Origin: Baffinella frigidus
Taxonomy: Eukaryota; Cryptophyceae; Cryptomonadales; Baffinellaceae
Direction: 5' to 3'
NCBI GenBank assembly: GCA_026770585.1
Contig: MU646426.1
Span: 450,241-460,668, forward strand
Length of the DNA: 10,428 nucleotides
The notes beneath the pieces were generated by a model that was not told the origin of the DNA, did not search any database, and was given only the letters and a program-made list of their open reading frames with translations. Made by a program: the position numbers and the translations under genes. Below, one piece after another: positions 5,891 through 10,428 of this stretch. How positions within the stretch are numbered: the first letter of the stretch is position 1; each line of letters begins with the position of its first letter.

Positions 5891-5944
5891 AGGAGGAGCG
5901 AACGCAGCCAACTAGAGGCGAACCATGGCCTTCCAGGGCTGTGA

Positions 5945-6010
5945 GTACTCAAAAGTCACCAACTACTCAAAAGTCACCAACTACTCAAAAGTCACTAATT
6001 TAAAAGTCAA
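5945..6010. mobile_element. Relative of the 64-bp TIR element, ends in tandem
   Basis: Three direct copies of ACTCAAAAGTCAC at ~18-bp spacing plus a decayed AAAAGTCAAC. The left target GGGCTGTGA (5936-5944) is present but the right inverted end and duplication are missing. Confidence 0.55.
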
Positions 6011-6029
6011 CCGCCAGGTGCGTTGTCGT

Positions 6030-6093
6030 CCAGGAGGAGCGTATGCTCCCTAAACCCTAAACCCTAAACCCTAAACCCAGGAGGAGCGTATGC
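6030..6093. repeat. Telomeric tract flanked by 17-bp direct repeats
   Basis: 6030-6046 and 6077-6093 are identical 17-bp copies of the exon sequence GCATACGCTCCTCCTGG (minus strand). Between them are 30 bp of CCCTAAA repeat (6047-6076). This is the structure expected when telomere repeat is added during repair of a staggered double-strand break. The right junction is the same as in the telomeric insertion at 5850-5890. Confidence 0.8.
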
Positions 6094-6110
6094 AGCCCAC
6101 TGGAAGTGAA

Positions 6111-6154
6111 GGGTTTATAAAAAGGCCTTTATAACAAGGCCTTTTTATAAACCC
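6111..6154. repeat. Perfect 19-bp hairpin, 6-base loop
   Basis: GGGTTTATAAAAAGGCCTT, loop TATAAC, and the perfect complement. The outer flanks (CACTGGAAGTGAA and CAAGTGGC) are partly complementary too. It sits immediately upstream of the E3 acceptor at 6100. Confidence 0.85.
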
Positions 6155-6174
6155 TACAAGTGGCTATGTAGAAC

Positions 6175-6265
6175 CGCGTTTAGAGGATTTGTATGGGAAA
6201 TGGGTCGCGTTGCATACGGAAGTTCGTACCCAACGTGTCCAATTCCCGTACAAATCCTGGACGCG
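6175..6265. repeat. Long imperfect hairpin
   Basis: Arms of about 42 bases match with few gaps, from CGCGT through AGGATTTGTA and GGGAA to CGTTG and TACG near the loop. It could be a foldback MITE or a transcribed hairpin; no promoter is visible. The remaining sequence to 6413 shows nothing I recognise apart from GTGTAGTAATTTTCAC at 6385, which is like the end of the hairpin at 7376. Confidence 0.7.
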
Positions 6266-6413
6266 AGCGTAAAACCCACAATTAAGGAAAGGCCACGGGC
6301 AGCCTCGCGTGGTACCACTCGAGGCTAGAAATGTGACTATTTTAAAACAGGGAGTCCTTTACAAGTGAAGGAAGAAAAGAGGGGTGTAGTAATTTTCACA
6401 CACATAGGGGCGT

Positions 6414-6467
6414 TTGGTCACGTACCTGCGGGATATCCCGCAGGATATCCCGCAGGTACGTGACCAA
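6414..6467. repeat. 54-bp near-perfect palindrome
   Basis: Arms of 27 bp starting TTGGTCACGTACCTGCGG are complementary apart from one mismatch at the innermost part. Nested inside are GCGGGATATCCCGC-type palindromes. No loop separates the arms, so it would extrude as a cruciform. It could be an element or a binding site; there is no gene close enough to say. Confidence 0.85.
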
Positions 6468-6740
6468 GCCTGCCCGTGACTGGTACTAAATTTAAAAATC
6501 CCACATTCAAAACACTCCATCTTCCAGCCTCGCGTAATGAGCGCGAACGAGCCTGCATGTTTTGTGTAACTTCTTTTCGGCCATGCAAGTTAGTACGCAG
6601 ACAATTTACTATTACGAGTATGATCAGCCTCGAGGGGTACCTGGGCAGCTTGATACAGATATTTACAACCCCACATGTAAATATGGCCAAACGGCGAATT
6701 CCTCTCTGCATAAATCCAGAAATGTCCAGCAGTGGGGCAC

Positions 6741-6768
6741 CTGGGCAGCCAGCCAGGGCGGTGTCACC
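6741..6768 (-). pseudogene. Donor-side fragment of LRR exon E3
   Basis: Reads DTALAGCP and then the donor GTGCCC; the first two thirds of the exon are missing. It lies next to intron repeat copy 3 (6770-6858) and ~100 bp from the full E3. Confidence 0.6.
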
Positions 6769-6769
6769 G

Positions 6770-6858
6770 TCGCCAATTTGGTGATCCCGAGCTCTTTTTC
6801 ACTCCAAAGTGGACCAATTTGTACCACAAAACCAGGATGTCAACTTGAGAAAAGTCGG
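6770..6858 (+). repeat. Intron repeat, copy 3
   Basis: Diverged copy of the 103-bp repeat at 5598-5700: CCAATTTGGTGA, GAGCTCTTTTTCACTCC, TTTGTACCACA and CCAGGATGT in the same order. It is bounded on both sides by E3 ends, so exon and intron were duplicated together. Confidence 0.7.
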
Positions 6859-6865
6859 CAAGAAC

Positions 6866-6936
6866 CTGGGCAGCCAGCCAGGGCGGTGATGCCGGCGCCA
6901 GGTGCGTTGTCGTCCAGCAGGAGACTACGCAGCCCC
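6866..6936 (-). CDS. LRR (RNI-type) exon E3, best copy
   Basis: 71 bp on the minus strand: one base, 23 codons, one base. It reads GLRSLLLDDNAPGAG and then ITALAGCP, before the donor GTTCTT. LxxLLLDDN...GAGITALA is the RNI-type LRR consensus, with the conserved N in DDN. The first base completes the codon begun by AA at the end of E2; the last G plus GG of E4 makes glycine. The acceptor is obscured here by a 16-base C run (G run on the coding strand); other copies show CTTCCAG or CCTCTAG followed by T. The full length and open frame make this the best E3, but the altered acceptor leaves its use in doubt. Confidence 0.55.
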
Positions 6937-6948
6937 CCCCCCCCCCCC
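6933..6948. repeat. 16-base C run at the exon E3 edge
   Basis: The poly-C tract replaces the expected acceptor side of E3. Similar C runs follow the other E3 starts at about 7005-7018 and 7092, each followed by a related CCACGA/AACC..AAA intron sequence, so the run expanded in a duplicated context. Confidence 0.7.
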
Positions 6949-6990
6949 TTCCACCAATCCAAAATTAGGTAAACGGATAACGCTCATTTG

Positions 6991-7008
6991 CGGTGCGGAC
7001 GCAGCCCA
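6991..7008 (-). pseudogene. Acceptor-side fragment of exon E3
   Basis: T GGG CTG CGT CCG (minus) is the start of an E3 copy, after which similarity ends. A comparable fragment is at 7083-7096 (GGG CTG CGT ACG). Each is followed on the plus side by a C run and a similar ~60-bp intron block, so 6930-7150 is a three-fold tandem duplication. Confidence 0.45.
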
Positions 7009-7192
7009 CCCCCCCCCCTGTTCCACGAACCCAAACTGAAGCGGGGGGGGGATGGAAATCGGGCTCTGAAAATGGAAATCGGGCGTACGCAGCCCCCTCC
7101 CTGGCCACGACTCTAAAATAAGGTGAATAAATGGCGCTCGTTTGCCCGTGAAGGTTGACGTTGCCGCTATCGAGGCAACACGGGGTTCATTT

Positions 7193-7226
7193 AAAAGCCA
7201 GGACCGGAAATCCGGTCCCAGCTTTT
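7193..7226. repeat. GC-rich hairpin
   Basis: AAAAGC, mismatched CA, GGACCGGA, a 2-base loop, and the complement. The T run after it makes it look like a bacterial terminator, but the context is eukaryotic. Confidence 0.6.
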
Positions 7227-7304
7227 TCATTTTAAAAGTTCATTTCCCTTAGAATGCAGGTGATTTTTTAAAAAATCCTTTAAAATTGGAGCACGTCCTC
7301 GCTC

Positions 7305-7334
7305 GGCAGCGGTCCAGCAGAAGCGTGCGCAGCC
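7305..7334 (-). pseudogene. Fragment of exon E3
   Basis: The minus strand reads LRTLLLDR after TTAG, matching the first half of E3; the rest (CRAR) is unrelated. Confidence 0.5.
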
Positions 7335-7375
7335 TAACCTAATGTGGAAACTGTTCTTTTTTTAAAAAAATGGGT

Positions 7376-7442
7376 AATGAAATTTACTACACTGGATGGT
7401 CTTTACTAGTAATATTAAAGCGGTCGTGTAGTAATTTTCATT
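7376..7442. mobile_element. 67-bp hairpin element
   Basis: AATGAAATTTACTACAC (7376-7392) faces GTGTAGTAATTTTCATT (7426-7442) with one mismatch. A/T runs outside (7356-7370 and 7460-7472) are also roughly complementary, so the element may extend to about 7350-7480. A related single end is at 6385-6400. Confidence 0.6.
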
Positions 7443-7620
7443 GAAACCGATTGTGAAATTTAAAAAAAAAATCACATTAAATCCCCTCCCTGTCCACGAC
7501 CCCTAAACCACGTGAAGAAATTTGCCAGTGAAGTGTTACGTTGGTAGACACCCTAACCCTCAATGTTGTTAGGCACCATAACCCAAAATCCCGATGGGTT
7601 TCGGGTTTCGGGGTATTTAC

Positions 7621-7651
7621 TTGAGGGAATCGCCAAGGGTGGTGAATCCCG
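7621..7651 (-). pseudogene. Donor-side fragment of LRR exon E2
   Basis: Reads FTTLGDSL and then AA before the donor GTAAAT, matching the last third of E2. Beyond it the exon is replaced by telomere-like sequence. Confidence 0.6.
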
Positions 7652-7662
7652 AACCCCAAACC

Positions 7663-7780
7663 TGACAACCTGCACCCTACACCATGCATCCTGCACCCTA
7701 CACCCTACACCCTACAACCTGCACCCTGCACCCTGCACTCTACACCCTGCACCCTGCACCCTACACACTGCACCCGAAAC
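7663..7780. repeat. CCCTGCA / CCCTACA heptamer satellite
   Basis: Runs of CCCTGCA and CCCTACA, two further one-base variants of the telomere-like heptamer, directly next to an E2 fragment. Confidence 0.8.
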
Positions 7781-7973
7781 CCGAAACCCCTGACCCCAAT
7801 TCCCAAACCGTAACCGAGGGTCTACGCTAGACCTGATGGGAGGCAATCGCAAAAGTCAACCCCCCCTGCCCGCACCGTCAACTTTTGGCGGAAACCTTCA
7901 ATTTGAGGGACTCTGCCTTTGAGTTGACTTTTGATCGACCGCCATCACGTCTAAAGTGGTTCGGGTTGCGTAC

Positions 7974-8056
7974 TTGAGGACATCGCCGAGGGCGGTGAAT
8001 CCCGCGGCGGGGAGCGCTGTATTTGAGAGGTTGAGCCATTCGAGCGAGGAACTTGC
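7974..8056 (-). pseudogene. LRR exon E2 copy with telomeric 5' end
   Basis: Reads ASSSLEWLNLSNTALPAAGF and then TALGDVL, with the donor GTACGC. The first four codons are replaced by GGTTTTAGGGTTTAG, so the telomeric repeat itself now supplies an AG directly before GCAAGTTCC. If spliced there it would change the phase by the missing codons only if aligned; otherwise this is a decayed copy. Confidence 0.6.
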
Positions 8057-8219
8057 CTAAACCCTAAAACCTGCACCCAGAACCCTGCAGGTTTCCAAAC
8101 CCTTAAAGTTTGCAAATCCCACAACCTAAACCTTTTAGAAACCCTAACCCCTGAACCCTAAACCGGAAACTTGGGATTCGGGGTTCAGGATGCAGGGTTG
8201 GGGGTTTGGGGGCGCGCAC

Positions 8220-8314
8220 TTGAGGGCATCGCCGAGGGTGGTGAACCCCGCGGCGGTGAGCGCTGTGTTTGAGAGGTTGAGCCATTCGAGCGAGGAACTT
8301 GCCGCGGTGAGGGC
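8220..8314 (-). CDS. LRR (RNI-type) exon E2, best copy
   Basis: 95 bp on the minus strand between acceptor CCCCTCAG and donor GTGCGC. It starts on a codon boundary and ends with two bases (AA). It reads ALTAASSS, LEWLNLSNTALTAAGF, TTLGDAL. LxxLNLSNTALTAAGFxxLGDAL is a complete RNI-type LRR with the conserved N in LSN. It is followed in phase by E3, whose first base completes the AA codon (N in copies that keep T). The donor is not the usual GTAAGT, but the same GTRCGC is kept in the copy at 7974. Six other copies lie on both sides, so the locus has been locally duplicated. The protein would be a repeat scaffold; no partner can be inferred. Confidence 0.6.
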
Positions 8315-8332
8315 CTGAGGGGAGTCGAGGGT

Positions 8333-8406
8333 TTGGGGTTTATGGTTTATGGTTTATGGTTTGTGGTTTGTGGTTTGTGGTTTGTGGTTTATGGTTTACG
8401 GTTTAT
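8333..8406. repeat. GGTTTAT / GGTTTGT heptamer satellite
   Basis: Tandem GGTTTAT, then GGTTTGT, then GGTTTAT again: further telomere-like variants, now on the G-rich strand. It lies just upstream of the E2 acceptor. Confidence 0.85.
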
Positions 8407-8465
8407 GTAGAGGGAAGTCATCAGGGATCCCCCTCTTCCCCTTTCCCGAGTCTCAACACAGTCTG

Positions 8466-8535
8466 AAAGGGAGGAAGGGAGGAAGGGAGGAAGGAAGGGA
8501 GGAAGGGAGGGAGGGGGGGAGGGAGGGGGGGAGGA
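8466..8535. repeat. GGGAGGAA purine microsatellite
   Basis: Nearly pure purine tract of GGGAGGAA and GGGAGGG units. Such tracts can form triplex DNA. Confidence 0.85.
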
Positions 8536-8580
8536 AGCGAAGTCGGAATGGAAGACTCGTCCGGTTATGCAAAGGTTGGT

Positions 8581-8628
8581 GTTTAAAAGGTTGGGCCATC
8601 CGAGAGAGGAACCTGCCGCTGTCAGGGC
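8581..8628 (-). pseudogene. Acceptor-side fragment of exon E2
   Basis: After AAACTCCAG, reads ALTAAGSSLGWPNLLN with W and N in place but changes at LRR leucines. It ends within the asparagine region. Confidence 0.6.
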
Positions 8629-8637
8629 CTGGAGTTT

Positions 8638-8740
8638 GGGGTTTAGGGTTTAGGGTTCAGGGTTCAGGGTTTAGGGTTTAGGGTTTAGGGTTCAGTTGCT
8701 CCGGAGGGGGTTTAGGGTTTAGAGTTTAAGGTTCAGGGTT
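8638..8740. repeat. TTTAGGG / TTCAGGG repeat
   Basis: Telomere-like repeat on the G-rich strand with the marker TTCAGTTGCTCCGGAGGGGG at 8691, which returns at 9222 with one change, evidence that the module was duplicated. Confidence 0.85.
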
Positions 8741-8756
8741 CAGGGATCCTTTGTTG

Positions 8757-8850
8757 ATGCGTGAGAGAGAGAGTGAGAGTGAGAGTGCGAGAGTGCAAGA
8801 GTGAGAGAGTGCAAGAGTGCAAGAGTGAGCGAGTGAGAGAGTGAGAGAGT
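8757..8850. repeat. GAGAGTGA microsatellite
   Basis: GAGAGTGA/GAGTGCAA units. Further blocks are at 8998-9095 and 9335-9435. The complement reads CTCTCACT, similar to the CTCTCCAACACTCTC segment inside the E2 copies. Long minus-strand open frames here (Ser/Leu/His-rich) come from the repeat and are not genes. Confidence 0.85.
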
Positions 8851-8889
8851 TGTGTCGTGTTGACGAGTGAGAAAGGGCTCATTCGTTGA

Positions 8890-8954
8890 TGAGCGAGCGA
8901 GAGAGTGTTGGAGAGGTTGAGCCATTCGAGCGAGGGACTTGCCGAGGTCAGGGC
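8890..8954 (-). pseudogene. Exon E2 copy merging into CTCTC repeat
   Basis: After CCGGAGCAG, reads ALTSASPSLEWLNLSNTLS and then LAH. The sequence leaves the E2 consensus right after LSNT and passes into CTCTC-rich satellite. Confidence 0.65.
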
Positions 8955-8997
8955 CTGCTCCGGGTAGGGGTTGTGAGTGTCGGGGTCCTTTGCTGAG

Positions 8998-9095
8998 GAG
9001 TGAGAGAGTGATCGAGTGAGAGAGTGAAAGAGTGATCGAGTGAGAGAGTGGGAGAGTGATCGAGTGAGAGAGTGTGTGAGAGAGAGTGTGTTGAC
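8998..9095. repeat. GAGAGTGATC-rich microsatellite
   Basis: Second block of GAGAGTGA repeat, with ATCGAGTGAGAGAGTG as a higher-order unit. Confidence 0.85.
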
Positions 9096-9124
9096 GAGTG
9101 AGCTCATGTGTTGATGATTGAGCG

Positions 9125-9179
9125 AGAGAGTGTTGGAGAGATTGAACCATTCGAGCGAGGAACTTGCCGTGGTTAGGAC
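9125..9179 (-). pseudogene. Exon E2 copy merging into CTCTC repeat
   Basis: After TTGAGCAG, reads VLTTASSSLEWFNLSNTLS; it breaks at the same point as 8890-8954. Confidence 0.65.
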
Positions 9180-9275
9180 CTGCTCAAGAGGGGTTTTAGG
9201 GTTATGGTTTATGGTTTAGGGTTCAGTTGCTCCGCAGGGGGTTTAGGGTTTAGAGTTGAGGGTTGAGGGTTCAGG

Positions 9276-9287
9276 GGTTGTCAGGGC
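9276..9287 (-). pseudogene. Minimal acceptor-side fragment of exon E2
   Basis: GAGCAG followed by GCCCTGACAACC, the first four codons of E2. The long flanking match to 8941-8975 (CAGGGCCTGCTCCGGG) makes the assignment firm despite its length. Confidence 0.45.
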
Positions 9288-9334
9288 CTGCTCCGGGGAG
9301 GGGTTGAGAGTGACAGGGTCCTTTGTTGATGATG

Positions 9335-9435
9335 GAGGGGCAGAGAGAGTGAGAGAGTGAGAGAGTGGGACAGAGAGCGAGTGAGTGAGAGAGTGTGTGA
9401 TAGAGTGTGTGAGTGAGAGAGTGAGAGAGTTGAGG
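9335..9435. repeat. GAGAGTGA microsatellite, third block
   Basis: Same repeat as at 8757 and 8998, followed by TTTAGGG/TTCAGGG units to 9482. Confidence 0.8.
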
Positions 9436-9481
9436 CTCCAGAGTTGAGGGGTGGGGGTTAAAGGTTTAGGGTTTAGGGTTC

Positions 9482-9546
9482 AGTGGGTGTGGGTACGGGT
9501 GTGGGTATGGGTGCGGGTGCGGGTGCGGGTGTGGGTGTGGGTAGGA
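9482..9546. repeat. GGGTGY hexamer repeat
   Basis: About ten GGGTGT, GGGTGC, GGGTAC and GGGTAT hexamers, a change from heptamer to hexamer period directly after a telomere-like tract. The following 9547-9720 holds scattered GAGAGAG and TTGTTGATGCGTGAG units. Confidence 0.8.
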
Positions 9547-9751
9547 GTGTAAGATCCATTTGTTTTCTGAGTGAGAGAGTGCTGCTTTGTTGATGCGTGA
9601 GAGAGAGAGAGGTGTGTTGATGCGTGGGGGGGAGGGGGGGGGGCTTTTGGTAATTCGCGAGAGAGTTTTGATGATTCGTGAGAAGATTTTCTTGAGTAGT
9701 GAGAGAGTCCGGCCTCAAAGGCTAACCCCTGTTTTCTCTCACCAGACTCAC

Positions 9752-9767
9752 TGGAACGATGGCGGCC
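9752..9767 (-). pseudogene. Donor-side fragment of LRR exon E1
   Basis: GGCCGCCATCGTTCCA then GTGAGT: the last residues AAIVP of E1 with the best donor of all four E1 copies. Confidence 0.4.
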
Positions 9768-9865
9768 ATAGCCCCTAAACCCTTCTTGCTCGCACCTCGA
9801 AAACGCACCCCCAACCCCTAACTCTAACCCCTAGAGCCTACACCCCGACCCCTATTTTCTCTGAC

Positions 9866-9895
9866 CGGAACAAAGGCGGCGCCTTCGTCCCCGAC
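9866..9895 (-). pseudogene. Fragment of LRR exon E1
   Basis: Reads VVGDEGAAFVP and then GTCAGAG; relative to E1 it has lost one GCC codon, an in-frame change. Confidence 0.55.
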
Positions 9896-10028
9896 AACAC
9901 TAATATAGCCCCCCCCCCCTCACCCTAAACCCTAAACCCAAACCCCAAACAATAATATAGGAGGCATTTCCCGAGCTCCTCGCGCGTACCCCATAAACCC
10001 CTAAACCCCGACCCCTATTTTATGTCAC

Positions 10029-10043
10029 CGGGACGATGGCGTC
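10029..10043 (-). pseudogene. Donor-side fragment of LRR exon E1
   Basis: GACGCCATCGTCCCG then GTGACA, matching the end of E1. The 9779-9806 and 10049-10082 flanks (CCCTTCTTGCTC, then ACCTC.AAAACGC) are duplicates of each other. Confidence 0.4.
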
Positions 10044-10134
10044 TCTAACCCCTCAGCCCTTCTTGCTCTTACCTCAAAAACGCGGCCCCGACCCCTAACT
10101 CTAACCCCTAAACCCTGCCCCTGTTTTCTCTGAC

Positions 10135-10201
10135 CGGAACAAGGGCGGCGGCGCCTTCGTCGCCCAAGTCGTTATCAGAAAGGTCCAGCCGCACCAGCAG
10201 C
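10135..10201 (-). CDS. LRR (RNI-type) exon E1, best copy
   Basis: After GGGTTGCAG the minus strand reads, in frame from the second base, LLVRLDLSDNDLGDEGAAAL and then VP, before GTCAGA. This is the textbook RNI-type LRR: LxxLDLSxNxLGDEGAxAL. It ends on a codon boundary; E2 begins on one, giving VPALTAAS. The exon is 67 bp if the acceptor is right. The donor GTCAGA is weak compared with GTGAGT in the copy at 9752. Three decayed copies of its donor half lie within 450 bp to the left. Nothing further upstream on the minus strand (10202-10428) is recognisable as an exon, so the gene's start, if any, is outside the window. Confidence 0.6.
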
Positions 10202-10234
10202 CTGCAACCCGGAGAGGCTTCAGCCGGACTTTAC

Positions 10235-10285
10235 AGTCAGTCAACTTTGCCGACTTGAGTTGACTGAAAGTCAAGTTGACTGACT
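10235..10285. repeat. Hairpin of GTCAACT motifs
   Basis: AGTCAGTCAACT (10235-10246) and AGTTGACTGACT (10274-10285) are perfect inverted copies. It lies 33 bp upstream of exon E1 in the minus sense. Beyond it, 10290-10428 shows no feature I can support. Confidence 0.65.
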
Positions 10286-10428
10286 TGAACACCACGCACA
10301 ACGTCTGCCCCGATAAGTTTTCGTCGCACTACAAAAGTCAAAATTATGAGGGGGAAACCATCGCGGTTCGGGGGGGGGGTACAAACATCAACGCACATTA
10401 CTATACACATGCTCTACTATTGCTAGTA

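Larger units (their letters stand above)
5727..5911 (-). pseudogene. LRR exon E3 copy split by two insertions
   Basis: The minus strand has an acceptor CCTCTAG at 5912-5913, then WLRSLLL, then 41 bp of telomere repeat (5850-5890), then LDDTASGGGVTAL, then a 64-bp TIR element with 9-bp duplication, then LAGCP and the donor GTTATA. The span is 185 bp; removing 41 and 73 leaves exactly 71 bp, the length of the intact E3 at 6866-6936. This fixes both insertions to the base. As it stands the copy cannot be translated through unless the insertions are spliced out. Confidence 0.7.
5936..6099 (-). pseudogene. LRR exon E3 copy, rearranged
   Basis: Acceptor CTTCCAG, then T GGG CTG CAT ACG (GLHTLLL), a 47-bp insertion, DDNAPG, and then a TIR-element derivative in the same position as in the neighbouring copy, followed by TCACAGCCCTGG. 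The donor end has been lost and replaced by sequence similar to the upstream flank of the 5727-5911 copy. The shared element position shows that the element arrived before the exon was duplicated. Confidence 0.55.

Noticed and set aside
6476-6972. Plus-strand open frames of 102 and 136 codons
   Set aside because: They run antisense through E3 copies, intron repeat and the C run; no domain is visible.
7193-7226. Rho-independent terminator
   Set aside because: Stem and T run fit, but the region has eukaryotic introns and no gene ends there.
8733-9150. Long overlapping minus-strand open frames rich in Ser, Leu, His and Thr
   Set aside because: They are translations of the GAGAGTGA satellite in two frames; only the short embedded E2 pieces have protein-like character.

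Overview
The window looks like nuclear DNA of a eukaryote, most likely an alga, alveolate or other protist with a TTTAGGG-type telomere repeat. It carries many CCCTAAA/TTTAGGG tracts and homogeneous blocks of related heptamers. It has spliceosomal-type exon borders (pyrimidine-AG before, GT after), dense simple repeats and MITE-like hairpins, and no operon-like or tRNA/rRNA structure. I cannot name the species. TTTAGGG telomeres occur in chromerids, dinoflagellates, oomycetes, many green algae and plants. No long open reading frame here looks like an intact single-exon gene; the longer ones are frames through repeats.

Left part (1-4600): telomere-like and CCCTCAA satellites; five copies of a ~105-bp terminal-inverted-repeat element (736-840, 2690-2794, 3191-3293, 3399-3530, 3774-3878); a dispersed 12-bp TTTGACCATCAA motif; larger inverted repeats; and plus-strand exon-like relics of unrecognised proteins. 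The relics are a duplicated 90-bp exon near 1500-1691 and a three-copy relic around 3296-4120.

Middle (4600-5700): a 103-bp inverted repeat pair encloses a 36-bp tandem array and two copies of a leucine-rich-repeat (LRR) exon.

Right part (5094-10201, minus strand): short exons of the ribonuclease-inhibitor (RNI) type of LRR. Read from right to left, the best copies E1 (10135-10201), E2 (8220-8314), E3 (6866-6936) and E4 (5094-5218) have matching splice phases and join into consecutive LRRs. Each exon is also present locally as several decayed copies: E2 about seven, E3 about eight, E1 four, E4 two. Copies are interrupted by telomere repeats, TIR elements or GAGAGTGA satellite. In one E3 copy, removing a telomeric tract plus an element and its 9-bp target duplication returns exactly the 71-bp exon length.

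My reading is one LRR gene, or the ruin of one, whose introns and exons have been expanded by local duplication and invaded by repeats. Whether the best copies are still expressed cannot be told from sequence alone.
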